Translations under genes and position numbers: made by a program
Assembly: GCF_014202415.1 (NCBI RefSeq)
Contig: NZ_JACHGR010000011.1
Span: 1 to 64,000, forward strand
DNA length: 64,000 bases
From: Tolumonas osonensis
Lineage (GTDB): Bacteria; Pseudomonadota; Gammaproteobacteria; Enterobacterales; Aeromonadaceae
Reading direction: 5' to 3'
Part shown: one piece after another, positions 38,954 to 49,900 of the stretch
Layout of the letters: every line of letters begins with the position of its first letter
How positions within the stretch are numbered: position 1 is the first letter of the stretch
Notes under the pieces: generated by a model
Told to the model about the DNA's origin: nothing
Databases searched by the model: none
The model's input: the letters and a program-made list of their open reading frames with translations, nothing else

Positions 38954-41566
38954 ATGCCTTCGTCGTATTCCCATCGTAAGCCCTTGTTTTCCGGTGTCAG
39001 AGGCCGTCTTTTGTCCTTTAACCTGCTGGTGGTGCTGCTGACGCTGGTCATTGGCGTGATCGCGGTGTTTGGTTTTAACAATGCCGGCCGGCTGCTAACC
39101 GATATGCAGGAAAGTACGCTGTCCGAGATGAACAGCGGCATGGAGGTCGGGGTCAAAACGGCCAAAGTGGCCACGGTGGCCGTCAGTCTGACCCAGGTCA
39201 TCGGCGCGATGGAGTACCAGAGCGAATCGGATTTGCTGAAAACGGCGATGGCGGCGCTGCGAAATTCGTTGTCGAAAATGGCGGCAGCGCCGCTGGCCCG
39301 GCAGCAACCGCAGTTGATTGACCGGATTCATCAGCGCAGTAACGAACTGCAAGACAGTGTGCGCAAGCTGCTGGACCTGACCCGGCAACGCCATCTGGAA
39401 CGGCACAGTCTGCTCGGGGTAATTTACCAGGCGCAGTCACAGCTGGATTTACTGGCACAAGATGACAGCCTCGGCTGGCCGGGCGCGCCGGAACAGGATG
39501 TGTTCCGCAATATGCTGGCAATGACGCTGACCATCCCGGCGTCACCGGATGTGTTAAGCCAGCTGGTGCACATCAGTCTGCAGTGGCAGCAGGCGATCCC
39601 GCAGGCCGTGCCGGCCCGGCAGAAAATCCTGCAGGCTCTCTGCGATACCTTATTACCGGTCGCGCAGTTGAATCAGCAACTGCAAAACAGTGATCTGGCG
39701 ATTGCCTATCACACCTTCCGCATCAAGGCGCTGGTCAACCTGCTGGATCAGGATATCAATCAGTATGTCCAGCTGGTGGTCGACTCGGCCGGTTCCCGCG
39801 CCGAGCGCACCCACCGGGAGCTGCAGACCAGCACCTTCACGATCCAGATATTTGCGCTGCTGGCCGTGGTGATCACCGCCCTGGCCGGGAATTACATTTA
39901 TGACAACATGGGGGTGCTGGTGAGCGCCATCGCCGATGCCATGACCCGGCTGACCAAAGGGGAGCGGACGGTGCAGGTGCCGGCCCTGAACCGGCAGGAT
40001 GAGCTGGGCGATCTGGCACGGGCGTTTAACGTATTTGCCAACAATGCGGCGTCACTGGCGCGGGTGACCCGGCTGTTCAAAGAGAAGAGCATTCAGCTGG
40101 AAACCACCTTCCTCTCGATCCGTGACGGGTTTGCGCTGTTTGATGCCAGCGGCGCCCTGGTCGTGTCCAACCCGCAGTATGCCTCCCTGCTGCAACTTGA
40201 TCAGATCATGCCCGGCAGTCATTTCCGCGAGGTCTTGCAGCGGCTGCAGCAAAGCGGTGCCCAGCGCAGTGACGGTAAACCGCTGTCGCCGGATCATTTA
40301 TGGCGCGCCGAAGACAATGTGCTGACACTCGAGCTGCAACTGGGTGGGGAACGGTATGTGGAACTGCGTCTCAACCGGCTGGCGAACATGAGTGTGGCGA
40401 GCATGGTGCTGGATCGCACCGACCGCAAGACGCTGGAGGCCGAGCTGATCCACAGTCAGAAGATGAAGGCCGTCGGCCATCTGACCGGCGGGATTGCGCA
40501 TGACTTTAATAACCTGCTGGCGGTGGTTTTGGGCAATCTGGAGTTATTGCAGACCGATGAGCTGGAAGATCGTACCCGACAGCGCATTGAGCGCGCCTAT
40601 AAAGCGGCAGAGCGGGGAGCCCAGTTGACGCAGCGGTTACTGGCGTTTTCCCGCAAGCAGGCGTTACGGCCGCGGGCGATTGATCTGGCGGAGCTGGTCA
40701 CCAGCCTGCGCGAGCTGATGGAACACTCGCTGCCGGCGACACTGCGGCTGGAACTGGATATTCAGCCCGGTTTGCGTCCGGCGTGGATGGATGCCAACCA
40801 GCTGGAAAACAGTCTGCTCAATCTGGTGGTCAATGCCCGTGACGCGATGGAGGGCCGCAGTGGCGCGATCCGGTTACGTCTGTTTAATCAGCATGTCCAG
40901 CGGACCAGTGGCCGTGAACAGGATATGGTGACCATTGAGGTGATCGATCAGGGTTGCGGTATGACACCGGAAGTCCTGCAGCGGGTGTTTGAGCCGTTTT
41001 TCACCACCAAGGCCGCCGGCAAGGGCAGCGGCCTCGGCTTGTCGATGGTCTATGGTTTCGTCCGTCAGTCGGGCGGACGGGTTCAGATCGACACGGAGCC
41101 CCAGCATGGTACCTGCGTGCGGTTGCAGTTACCCTGCGCCGAAGCGGAGCCGGTCGCGTTGCCGGCCACGTCGGAATCGGCCCCGGTCTGGGCCGACGAT
41201 GACATGCCGCTGGTGGTGGTGCTGGAAGATCAGGCGGATGTGCGGCAGACGCTGTGTGAATACCTGCACAGCATGGGCTGTCTGACCATGGATACCGACT
41301 GCGGCGAACAGGCGCTGTCCTGGGTCCGGTCTATTCCGGAAGTGCAGTTACTGATCAGTGATATCGTGCTGCCGGGGCAGGCCAGTGGCATTGCCGTGGC
41401 TGAGCAGGCACAACAACTGAGACCGTCACTGAAATTGTTACTGGTCAGCGGACATGATTTCAGTGAACAGGCCGTGTCACACAGCTGGCCATTGTTGACT
41501 AAACCATACACTCGCGGTGATTTGATCAACCAGTTAACCCGGCTCTGGCAGAAAAAAACGACCTGA
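38954..41566 (+). CDS. Hybrid sensor histidine kinase
   Basis: This 870-aa inner-membrane sensor has a first membrane segment at about 20-42 and a large, mainly helical periplasmic domain to about 290. A second membrane segment lies at about 293-315, then HAMP and a PAS-like segment near 372-430. Next are the kinase core with His516 in GGIAHDFNN, the N-box [14 protein letters not shown], the G-box [14 protein letters not shown], and a C-terminal receiver with Asp803 in [13 protein letters not shown] at 38954 is chosen over the TTG at 38882 because the membrane segment follows properly and GGGA lies upstream. No transfer (HPt) domain is present, so phosphate flow to a separate regulator needs another step or direct transfer. 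It is divergent from the sugar ABC operon. Confidence 0.88.
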   Translation: MPSSYSHRKPLFSGVRGRLLSFNLLVVLLTLVIGVIAVFGFNNAGRLLTDMQESTLSEMNSGMEVGVKTAKVATVAVSLTQVIGAMEYQSESDLLKTAMAALRNSLSKMAAAPLARQQPQLIDRIHQRSNELQDSVRKLLDLTRQRHLERHSLLGVIYQAQSQLDLLAQDDSLGWPGAPEQDVFRNMLAMTLTIPASPDVLSQLVHISLQWQQAIPQAVPARQKILQALCDTLLPVAQLNQQLQNSDLAIAYHTFRIKALVNLLDQDINQYVQLVVDSAGSRAERTHRELQTSTFTIQIFALLAVVITALAGNYIYDNMGVLVSAIADAMTRLTKGERTVQVPALNRQDELGDLARAFNVFANNAASLARVTRLFKEKSIQLETTFLSIRDGFALFDASGALVVSNPQYASLLQLDQIMPGSHFREVLQRLQQSGAQRSDGKPLSPDHLWRAEDNVLTLELQLGGERYVELRLNRLANMSVASMVLDRTDRKTLEAELIHSQKMKAVGHLTGGIAHDFNNLLAVVLGNLELLQTDELEDRTRQRIERAYKAAERGAQLTQRLLAFSRKQALRPRAIDLAELVTSLRELMEHSLPATLRLELDIQPGLRPAWMDANQLENSLLNLVVNARDAMEGRSGAIRLRLFNQHVQRTSGREQDMVTIEVIDQGCGMTPEVLQRVFEPFFTTKAAGKGSGLGLSMVYGFVRQSGGRVQIDTEPQHGTCVRLQLPCAEAEPVALPATSESAPVWADDDMPLVVVLEDQADVRQTLCEYLHSMGCLTMDTDCGEQALSWVRSIPEVQLLISDIVLPGQASGIAVAEQAQQLRPSLKLLLVSGHDFSEQAVSHSWPLLTKPYTRGDLINQLTRLWQKKTT

Positions 41567-41783
41567 AATTGATTTCAGCAGGTATTTTTCAAGTTTTTTC
41601 TTTCTGAGTCCTGTTATAGAGATTGTTTGCCACGCATAAATCGGAGAAGATAGCGCCGTGGATCAGTACTGGACTTTTTAGTGCAAAATGCAAAAAAATA
41701 TCCGTGAGTATTGATTCGTATGGCCGTTTTTGTGTCATACTATTTAGGCTTGAAGCCATCCTAATAAAGTCAAAGGAGTTATC

Positions 41784-42032
41784 ATGAACAAGTATCAAGT
41801 ACTGCTGGGCACCATCGCTCTGAGCTCAACCCTGCTGGTTGGTTGTGCAAACACCTCTAAAATCGAATCTGACGTTCAGACCCTGACTGGTAAAGTTGAC
41901 CAGCTGGCTACTGAAATCGGTTCTCTGAAAGACGGTCAGGGCAAACTGGCTGCTGACGTTGCTGACGCTAAAGCAGAAGCTGCTCGCGCTAACGCACGTC
42001 TGGACAACCTGGCTACTTCTTACAAGAAATAA
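41784..42032 (+). CDS. lpp: Major outer-membrane (murein) lipoprotein Lpp
   Basis: This 82-aa precursor has a lipobox LVGC at the signal cleavage site; Cys21 would be lipidated. The mature 62 residues show heptads of hydrophobic positions, as in the Lpp trimeric coiled coil. The C terminus is SYKK, whose terminal Lys can be linked to peptidoglycan (E. coli ends YRK). AAAGGAG lies upstream of the ATG. A rho-independent terminator follows. The next gene encodes an L,D-transpeptidase with the fold of the enzymes that make this link. Codon choice looks biased as in highly expressed genes (GCT, CTG, GGT). Confidence 0.95.
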   Translation: MNKYQVLLGTIALSSTLLVGCANTSKIESDVQTLTGKVDQLATEIGSLKDGQGKLAADVADAKAEAARANARLDNLATSYKK

Positions 42033-42062
42033 TTATTTCTTTAAGAATAATCCTCTTGATGT

Positions 42063-42090
42063 GGCACCGTTTATCGGTGCCTCATCATTT
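42063..42090 (+). terminator. lpp terminator
   Basis: GGCACCG (42063-42069) and CGGTGCC (42075-42081) form a 7-bp stem, followed by TCATCATTTT. The T tract is interrupted. Confidence 0.75.
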
Positions 42091-42162
42091 TCCGGCGTCT
42101 GAAAATTTCCCTCTGCTCTGCCATCTGTACACTTCCTCTGTGCCTTCTGTCTGATAATGTGT

Positions 42163-42225
42163 TTCTGCGTTCTGCGTTCTGCGTTCTGCGTTCTGCGTTC
42201 TGCGTTCTGCGTTCTGCGTTCTGCA
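42163..42225. repeat. Heptanucleotide tandem repeat, TTCTGCG x 8 plus one variant unit
   Basis: Eight perfect TTCTGCG units (42163-42218) are followed by TTCTGCA. It lies in the gap between the lpp terminator and the terminator of the convergent L,D-transpeptidase gene, outside both coding regions. Copy number may vary by slippage. Confidence 0.95.
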
Positions 42226-42230
42226 TGGAT

Positions 42231-42254
42231 AAAAAAACCCCGCCGCAGCGAGGT
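42231..42254 (-). terminator. Terminator of the L,D-transpeptidase gene
   Basis: On the minus strand ACCTCGC (42254-42248) pairs with GCGGGGT (42243-42237, one G-T pair) around 4 nt. T6 follows (42236-42231). It lies 30 nt after the stop. Confidence 0.8.
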
Positions 42255-42284
42255 CTTGTCTTTTTATAACACGCAGCGTAGCGC

Positions 42285-43208
42285 TTACGGATTGATCTGG
42301 GTTGGCATACCGGAGCGATCTTCCAGCGCCTGTTTTACCACCTGGGAATCGGTATCCGCTTTGGCAATGAAACGGCTGACGGCCGGCGACAGAGTCAGGG
42401 TTGACGGTGCCGGGGAGTTCAGTTCTTCAAAAGTGCGAGACAGTGGCTGATGTACTTCGATGTAACGGCGACCATCCGGCTCATGGGTCACTTTCACCGG
42501 CTGATTCACAAACTGCACGCGGGTACCGACAGGCACTGAGTTGAACAGATGCTCGATATCCTCATTACGCAGACGCACACAGCCGTGGCTCACACGCAGA
42601 CCGATACCGAATGGTGCGTTCGTGCCGTGGATGGCATACAGGTTGCCGATATACAGTGCGAACAGCCCCATCGGGTTATCCGGACCGGCAGGCCATACGG
42701 CAGGTAACGGCTCACCTTTTTCCGCATATTCACGACGTACCTTGGCGGTCGGGGTCCAGGTCGGGTTAGCTTTTTTGCGCTGTACCGAGGTGACCCAGTT
42801 TTCCGGTGTGTCGGTGCCCAGTTGGCCGATACCGATCGGCAGGACTTCCACGGTGTTTTTGCCTTTCGGGTAGTAATACAGACGCATTTCCGCCACGTTG
42901 ATCACGATGCCCTGACGTGGGGTATCCGGCAGGATCAGCTGGTGCGGGACGATTAGCGTGCTGCCCGGATGCGGTAAATACGGGTCAACACCCGGATTGG
43001 CTTCCATCATGCCGCTCAGGCCGATCTGATATTTGGCCGCGATTGCTTCTAATGGTTGCTTGCTGTCTGCCGGTACCACATATTCCACGTTCTGACCGAT
43101 GAGGCGGCTGTTGGCTTCTGGCAGCTCGTATTCAATAGCTGATGCGGACAGGCTGGTCAGCATCAGACCACACAGCAGAGCTGGCATGGCGTTGCGCATG
43201 ATGTTCAT
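42285..43208 (-). CDS. L,D-transpeptidase (YbiS/ErfK family)
   Basis: This 307-aa periplasmic enzyme has a signal peptide ending SLSASA before [15 protein letters not shown] LysM-like peptidoglycan-binding stretch follows (about 45-90, [20 protein letters not shown]). The YkuD catalytic domain has [10 protein letters not shown] and SHGCVRLRN with nucleophile Cys210. Enzymes of this subgroup attach Lpp to meso-diaminopimelate or make 3-3 crosslinks. Convergence with lpp supports the first role, but the two reactions cannot be told apart from sequence. It has its own terminator, and the promoter presumably lies in 43209-43497. Confidence 0.92.
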   Translation of the reverse strand: MNIMRNAMPALLCGLMLTSLSASAIEYELPEANSRLIGQNVEYVVPADSKQPLEAIAAKYQIGLSGMMEANPGVDPYLPHPGSTLIVPHQLILPDTPRQGIVINVAEMRLYYYPKGKNTVEVLPIGIGQLGTDTPENWVTSVQRKKANPTWTPTAKVRREYAEKGEPLPAVWPAGPDNPMGLFALYIGNLYAIHGTNAPFGIGLRVSHGCVRLRNEDIEHLFNSVPVGTRVQFVNQPVKVTHEPDGRRYIEVHQPLSRTFEELNSPAPSTLTLSPAVSRFIAKADTDSQVVKQALEDRSGMPTQINP

Positions 43209-43497
43209 AGAGATCCTGTAGTTATTTCTTTATCAAAACTGATTGGGTTAGTACTTTTCTGTTGGTCTTTTTTGATGCTCAGTCTATTGGCCGGAATCTG
43301 ATCCCAACCAAGGTGCGCATTTTGCCCTGTCTGTGCAATATTTCAACTTTATGATACCGATCACGGCAAAATGAGACTCTATCTTCATCTTTCATGGTTA
43401 AAAAATCGTTTTTTCCGAAGATTATGTCGCAGCGGATAGTGATGCGGTGTCGCTTTCCTCTATTATCGAAGGATTAGTACGGATACAGGTCACCGCC
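43209..43497. other. Intergenic region between L,D-transpeptidase gene and recC
   Basis: This 289-nt AT-rich divergent gap should contain promoters for both genes. I could not define convincing -35/-10 pairs and see no RNA gene or repeat in it. Confidence 0.6.
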
Positions 43498-46400
43498 ATG
43501 TTCAGGGTTTATCATTCCAATCAGCTGGATGTGCTTAAAAGTCTGTTAGCGCATCTGATTCAGAGGTCGCCACTGCAACCGGTACTGGCGGCGGAAACCA
43601 TTCTGGTACAAAGTCCCGGCATGGCGCAGTGGCTGAAGCAGGCGCTGGCGCAGGAGATGGGGATTGCGGCCAATATCGTCTTCCCGCTGCCGTCGAGCTT
43701 TATCTGGCAGATGTTTCATCAGGTCCTGCCGGAGGTGCCGCAGGAAAATCCCTACACCAAGCCGGCGATGCTGTGGCGGCTGATGCAGTTGCTGCCGCAG
43801 TGTCTGGATGATGCGTTGTTTGCATCGCTGAGCGGCTATCTGGCGGAGGATCCCGATGGCCGCCGTTGTTATCAGCTGGCCGGTCGTATCGCCGACCTGT
43901 TCGACCAGTATCTAGTGTACCGTCCGGACTGGATTGTGGACTGGGAGCGCGGTGGTGCGCTCGGCGCGGAGGCGCAGCCGTGGCAGCCAGTGTTATGGCG
44001 CCAGCTGGTGGCGCTGACCGAACGGCAGGCCAGCCATCTGCATCGTGTCAATTTGTTCAGCCGTTTTATTGAAACCCTGCAACAGGGGCGGCCGGGGGCC
44101 TCGTTGCCGGAGCGCCTGTTTGTGTTCGGTATCTCTTCCTTACCGCCGCATTATCTCGAAGCGCTGGTCGCGCTTGGCGCGCATTGCGATGTTCATCTGT
44201 TCCTGACCAATCCGTGCCAGTATTACTGGGGCGATGTCCAGGAAGAACATCAGGTGAACCGCCGTATTCTCGACAAGCTGCTGGCGCAGCGGCGGGCACA
44301 CTGGCAGGCCGAACATCAGCAGACCCCGTTACTGCCGGAAAGCGACTGGCAGCGGCTGTTTAATGCCGAAGGAGAACAGCAAGGCAATCCGTTGCTGGTG
44401 TCGATGGGTAAGCAGGGACGCGACTATCTGGCGCTGATTGCCGAGATTGACGCGGCGGAAATCGAAGCCTTTGCCCCGTTGCCGGAAGATAACCTGCTGC
44501 ATCGGATCCAGCAGGATTTACTGGAGCTGCGTGATGGGACCAATCCCGACGCACGGCCGAAGCGGACGGTCGATTTGCATGATCGCTCACTGGCTATCCA
44601 TGGCTGTCACAGTCCGCTGCGGGAAGTGGAAGTGCTGCATGATCAACTGCTACAGCGCTTTGCGGATGACCCGACGCTATCGCCGAAAGATGTGGTGGTG
44701 ATGGTGTCTGACATCAACCAGTACGGCCCGTATATTCAGGCGGTCTTCGGCAGTCTCGGAGAAGAGCGGTTTATTCCCTACTCGATTTCGGATCGCGCGG
44801 CAACGCAGGAGAGCCCGCTGCTGCAGAGCTTCCTGACGCTGCTGGCGTTACCGGATCTGCGCTGTACGGCGACGGAACTGCTGGAGTTGCTGGCGGTGCC
44901 GGCGTTGCTGCGCCAGTTCGGACTGGAAGAGGCGGATCTGACCACCTTGCGCCGCTGGTCGCAGGAATCCGGCATTCGCTGGGGGTTGGCGGCAGAGGAC
45001 GGCGTGCATTTTGACGTGCCTCCGCGCGAGCGGCATACCTGGTCATTCGGGCTGGAACGGATGCTGCTGGGGTATGCTTCCGGCAGCGAACAGCTGTTTG
45101 GCGGCGTGGCACCCTATACGGCCGTGGAGGGGCAAAGCGCCGTCAAACTCGGTCAGCTGGCGCGGTTTATTCATGACATCATCGAGCTGAGAGATGAACT
45201 GGCCGGGTCGGCCACCATTGTCGGCTGGCAGGAAAGGGTGGAGCGGATCTTACTCAATTTTTATCTGCCGGAAGATCAGCTCAGCGACGAGGATGCCCAG
45301 GCGCTGCAACTCATCCGTACCACGATGCAGCAGTGGCTGGCGCGTCTCACCGCGATGCCGTTTACCGACACTCTGCCGCTGACGGTGTTCCATGATCACC
45401 TGCAGGGAGAGCTCAATGCTGTACGGGGCGGGCAGCAATTCCTCGCTGGCCGCGTCAATTTCTGTACGCTGATGCCGATGCGGGCCATTCCGTTCCGGCT
45501 GGTCTGTCTGCTGGGCATGAATGATGGGCTCTATCCGCGCAGTCAGCCACCACTCGGCTTCGATTTGATGGTCAATCAGGCGCGCAAGGGTGATCGTTCC
45601 CGTCGTGAAGATGACCGTTATCTGTTTCTGGAGGCGCTGCTGGCGGCCCTGCAACAACTCTATATTTCCTATGTCTCGCACAGCGCGGTGGACAACCGCA
45701 GCCGGATGCCGTCGGTCCTGGTGACCGAATTGCTGGAGTATTGCCAGCGCAGTTTCTGTCTGGAAAGCGATAGCGGCCTGGCGGAAACCGATCAGGAAGA
45801 GAACCTGCTGGGCGCCCTGCTGACCGAACATCCGCTGGTGGCCTACGACGCCCGTTATTATGAGCCGCAGGCGATGCAACCTGCCGCGCGTTATTTCAGT
45901 TACGCCCGGGAGTGGTTGCCGGCGCTGCAGAGCACCACCAGCGGAGACGTGACCTTCCTTGATCAGAAACTGCCGCTGCCGGAAGAGCTGGATGCGCAGC
46001 ACATCGCGCAAATCGAGCTGGCCGACTGGCTGCGTTTCTTTCGCAATCCGGTAGCCGGCTTTTTCCGCCGTCGGCTACGCGTACAGTTTCTGGAACGGGA
46101 GACAGCGCTGGCCGATGAAGAGCCGTTCTGGGTCAACAAGCTGGATCAGTATCAGTTGCGGACCCGGTTGTTGCAGTATCAGCGTGCCCGGGTGCCGGAG
46201 GCGTTCTGGCGCTCCCGTCTGCTGGCAGAGGGGGTGTTACCCGATGGCGCGTTCGGTGAGCTGGCCTTGCAACAGGACGCTGCAAATCTCGCGGAACTGG
46301 TGACGGCGCTGGCCGGCTGGCCGCCGGAACAGGCGGAGCGACCCACCTTCCATATGGATTTTGGCCGTTGGCAGCTGCTGGGTTCGGTCGGCGATGTCTA

Positions 46401-46917
46401 TCGCGGGCAGCTGGTCCGTTACCGGGTCAGTGCGCTGAAAGCCCGCTGGCTGGTGCCGGTCTGGCTGGAACATCTGGCGCTGTCGGCTGCGGGCCTGCTG
46501 TCGTTGCCAACCCGGCTGTTCACGCTGGAAAAGGATCAGTTACAGCAGTATCAGCTGGCGGTCGTACCGGTGGCACTTGCGCGAGAGACGCTGCAAGCCT
46601 GGTGGCAGGCGTTCCGTGATGGCCTGCAGGCTCCACTCTGCCTGCCGCTGGATACGGCCTGGACCTGGCTGGAAAAATCGGATGTGGCCGATGAGGGGGA
46701 CTGGGTGTGCGGCGCGGATGCGGTTTTGCAGAAAGCCCGGGAAGCGGCGGAGAAAATCTATGCTGGCAATGGCGACTACCAGCGGGGTGAGGGGGAGGAT
46801 ATCTACTTTGGCCGGGTCTTCCCGACCCTTGACGATGCCGCCTGGGAGCAACTGGAAAGCACAGCCCGCCGTCTGCTGGTACCGCTGTATAACCACTGTG
46901 AGGAGATTCAGGCATGA
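43498..46917 (+). CDS. recC: Exodeoxyribonuclease V gamma subunit RecC
   Basis: RecC is the subunit of RecBCD that splits the duplex and reads Chi in the unwound 3' strand. The 1139-aa product (E. coli 1122) begins MFRVYHSNQLDVLKSLLAHLI and carries the inactive helicase-like folds of the family, with PGMAQWLKQALA, LTNPCQYYWGD and RAIPFRLVCLLGMNDGLYPR visible. The ATG at 43498 follows AGGT by 9 nt and starts the conserved N terminus; the GTG at 43447 adds 17 residues without support. It overlaps recB by 4 nt (ATGA). Unlike E. coli, no ptrA lies between recC and recB. Confidence 0.96.
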   Translation: MFRVYHSNQLDVLKSLLAHLIQRSPLQPVLAAETILVQSPGMAQWLKQALAQEMGIAANIVFPLPSSFIWQMFHQVLPEVPQENPYTKPAMLWRLMQLLPQCLDDALFASLSGYLAEDPDGRRCYQLAGRIADLFDQYLVYRPDWIVDWERGGALGAEAQPWQPVLWRQLVALTERQASHLHRVNLFSRFIETLQQGRPGASLPERLFVFGISSLPPHYLEALVALGAHCDVHLFLTNPCQYYWGDVQEEHQVNRRILDKLLAQRRAHWQAEHQQTPLLPESDWQRLFNAEGEQQGNPLLVSMGKQGRDYLALIAEIDAAEIEAFAPLPEDNLLHRIQQDLLELRDGTNPDARPKRTVDLHDRSLAIHGCHSPLREVEVLHDQLLQRFADDPTLSPKDVVVMVSDINQYGPYIQAVFGSLGEERFIPYSISDRAATQESPLLQSFLTLLALPDLRCTATELLELLAVPALLRQFGLEEADLTTLRRWSQESGIRWGLAAEDGVHFDVPPRERHTWSFGLERMLLGYASGSEQLFGGVAPYTAVEGQSAVKLGQLARFIHDIIELRDELAGSATIVGWQERVERILLNFYLPEDQLSDEDAQALQLIRTTMQQWLARLTAMPFTDTLPLTVFHDHLQGELNAVRGGQQFLAGRVNFCTLMPMRAIPFRLVCLLGMNDGLYPRSQPPLGFDLMVNQARKGDRSRREDDRYLFLEALLAALQQLYISYVSHSAVDNRSRMPSVLVTELLEYCQRSFCLESDSGLAETDQEENLLGALLTEHPLVAYDARYYEPQAMQPAARYFSYAREWLPALQSTTSGDVTFLDQKLPLPEELDAQHIAQIELADWLRFFRNPVAGFFRRRLRVQFLERETALADEEPFWVNKLDQYQLRTRLLQYQRARVPEAFWRSRLLAEGVLPDGAFGELALQQDAANLAELVTALAGWPPEQAERPTFHMDFGRWQLLGSVGDVYRGQLVRYRVSALKARWLVPVWLEHLALSAAGLLSLPTRLFTLEKDQLQQYQLAVVPVALARETLQAWWQAFRDGLQAPLCLPLDTAWTWLEKSDVADEGDWVCGADAVLQKAREAAEKIYAGNGDYQRGEGEDIYFGRVFPTLDDAAWEQLESTARRLLVPLYNHCEEIQA

Positions 46918-49900
46918 GTACGCCGTTAGATATTCTTACCTTCCCGCTCAGTGGCTTGCGGCTGATTGAAGCCAGCGCCGGGACCGGCAAAACCTACACC
47001 ATTGCCGGTTTATATCTGCGCCTGCTGCTCGGACACGGGACGGCGGAAAGCGGCTTTGGCGCACCCTTGCCGGTGGACCGGATCCTGGTGGTGACCTTTA
47101 CCGAAGCGGCGACGGCCGAGTTGCGGGAACGTATTCTCAAGGCCATCCGCCAGTTGCGTCGCGCCATCGAGACGGGTGAAACCAGGGATAAACTGCATCG
47201 GGCGCTGATGGAAAGCTGTGCCGATCATCGTGACCTGGCACTGAAACAGCTGTTAACAGCCGAGCGGCAGATCGATGAAGCGGCGATCTTTACCATTCAC
47301 GGTTTCTGCCAGCGGATGCTGACACAAAATGCGTTCGAATCCGGCTCATTGTTTGATAACGAGTTTCTGACCGAAGAACAGCAACTCCGGGCGCAGACCG
47401 TCGCTGACTTCTGGCGCCAGATCACCTGGCAGGCGGAAGTAACGCTGGCCGAGGGTTTGCTGAAACACTGGAAGGGGCCGGCGGATTTATTGCGTGACCT
47501 CAGTGCCCAGCTTGCGCTACCGGACATCACCTGTCGCGTCCGTACCACAGAAACACTGGCAGAGCGTCATCAGGCGATTGTGCAGCGCCTGGACGGATTA
47601 CGCCGTACCTGGTTGCAGACCGATCTGGCGGCGCTGCAAGCGCTGATTGCGGATTCTGACCTGAAAAAACAGAGTTACCGCCAGGATTATGTGGCGAAAT
47701 GGGTTGAGACCATTACCGCCTGGGCCAGTACGCCACAACAGGGGTATGCCTTTCCGGAAAAAGAGCTCCGGCGTTTTTCGACTGCGGACATGGCGGAGAA
47801 GAGCAAATCCGGTACAGCGCCGTCGCACCCCCTGTTCCGGCTGATTGATACGTTGCTGGCTGAACCCGGCGATATTGATGACATCGTGCTGGCACAGGCG
47901 CTGACCGCGATCCGTGAACGGTTGCAGAAGCAGAAACAGCGCAAACAGCAACTCTCGTTCGATGACCTGCTGGCGAATCTGGCGCGGGCGCTGAAGAGTG
48001 AGCGCGGGCAGGCGCTGGCCGAGCAGATCCGCGAACTCTATCCGGTCGCGATGATCGATGAGTTTCAGGATACCGATCCGCTGCAGTATCAGATTTTCGC
48101 GACACTCTATGAGCGCAATCCCGAGTGCGGCTTCTACATGATCGGTGATCCGAAACAGGCGATTTATGCCTTCCGGGGTGCCGACATTTTTACCTACATG
48201 CATGCCAAACAGCAGGTGCAAGCGCATTACACCCTGCAAACGAATTTCCGCTCGACCACCGAGCTGGTCGCCGGGGTGAATGCGTTGTTTGCACAATCGG
48301 CGGCTCCTTTCATCTATCAGCACAGCATTCCGTTTGAAGCGGTGCATGCCAATGGCAAGGAGGAAGGGTTCGTGTTGCTGCAGCGGCCGCAACCCGCCTT
48401 GCAATGCTGTTTTCCGCTGGCCGGACAGGGGGCGGTAATCGGGGGCGAATATCAGACCACGATGGCGAAAGCTGCCGCCGCGCAGATCCACCAGTGGCTG
48501 ACCTGTGCCCAGTCGCAACAGGCGATGCTGGATGGCAAGGTGGTGCGGCCGAATGACATTGCGGTGCTGGTCCGTAGCGGCTATGAAGCCCGCCTGATGC
48601 AGCAGGAGCTGTCGGCGTGTGGTATTGCCAGTGTCTATCTCTCCAACCGGGAGTCGGTGTTTGCGCAGCCGGTAGCGCAGGATATTGCCCGGCTGATGGA
48701 AGCCTGCCTCAATCTGCAGGATGACATGCTGATACGCTCGGCGATGGCAACCACTCTGATGGGCTGGACGGTGACACAACTGGCGCAGCTCAATGATGAT
48801 GAAACGCTGTGGGAGGACACCGTCGAGCGCATGCGCACAGCGGCTGGGATCTGGCAGCAACGCGGTATTCTGCCGATGTTGCGCCAGTGGCTGTTCTGGT
48901 ATCAGATCCCGGAACGGTTGCTGAATCAGACCCAGGGCGAACGCATGCTGACCGATGTGCTCCATATCGGCGAATTGCTGCAGACGGCTGCGAATACGTT
49001 AAATGGCGAACATGCGCTGCTGCGCTGGTTGCTGGATCGGTGCGAGACCCCGAACGGCGATACCGACGAACAGCAGTTGCGACTGGATTCCGAACGGCAG
49101 CGTGTCCAGATCGTCACCATCCACAAATCGAAAGGCCTGCAGTACGGGCTGGTGCTGCTGCCGTTTATCTGTTCCTATCGCGCCAATGCCATCGCGCGTT
49201 ATCACACGGACGATCAGGGTGTGGTGTGGGATCTGTCCGAACAGGATGCGTCGTGGGAGCGCGCCGCCGAAGAACGGCTGGCAGAAGATTTGCGGCTGCT
49301 CTACGTCGCCCTGACGCGTGGTATCTATGTCACCTGGCTGGGGCTGGCCGATTTGAAAATAACGAAAAAAGGCAAGGATGACCGGCCGGCGGCGCTGGAT
49401 TACCTGTTTGCCGATGACTCGGCGACACCGCTGACATCGCGGCTGCAGCGCTGGATCCATCAGCACAACCGGCTGGATGAGGTTTGTGAGGTCGATCCGC
49501 TGCCGTATCCGGATATCCGCTATCAGCCGCTGGCAGAGAATACACCGGTACTGCAGGCGCGTCGCTTCACCGGTACGATTGAACGCAACTGGCGGGTCAC
49601 TTCCTACTCGGCACTCACGGTGCAGCATGCGGCCGCGCCGCACAGTACGTCGGCAGAGAGTCCATCGGCAGAGCGCCCGTTGGAAGAGCGTCCACTAATA
49701 GAGAATCCGCCGGCAGCGTCTGCGGACACGGCAGAACCGGTTATCGTCATGGCGGCCGAACCTGACGCGCCGGTATACGACGTCTACCATTTCCCGAAAG
49801 GCGCGCGCGCCGGGACCTTCCTGCACAGTCTGCTGGAAGATCTGGATTTTCGCAGTGATGCCGACACGCGTCGCCAGTGGATTGAACAGCATCTGCAGGG

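Noticed and set aside
42163-42225. Short CRISPR array
   Set aside because: Units are contiguous heptamers without spacers, and no cas genes are present.
47598-48965. 455-codon minus-strand frame opposite recB, and 37549-38925 opposite the ABC ATPase
   Set aside because: Shadows of conserved genes; composition is explained by the sense reading.
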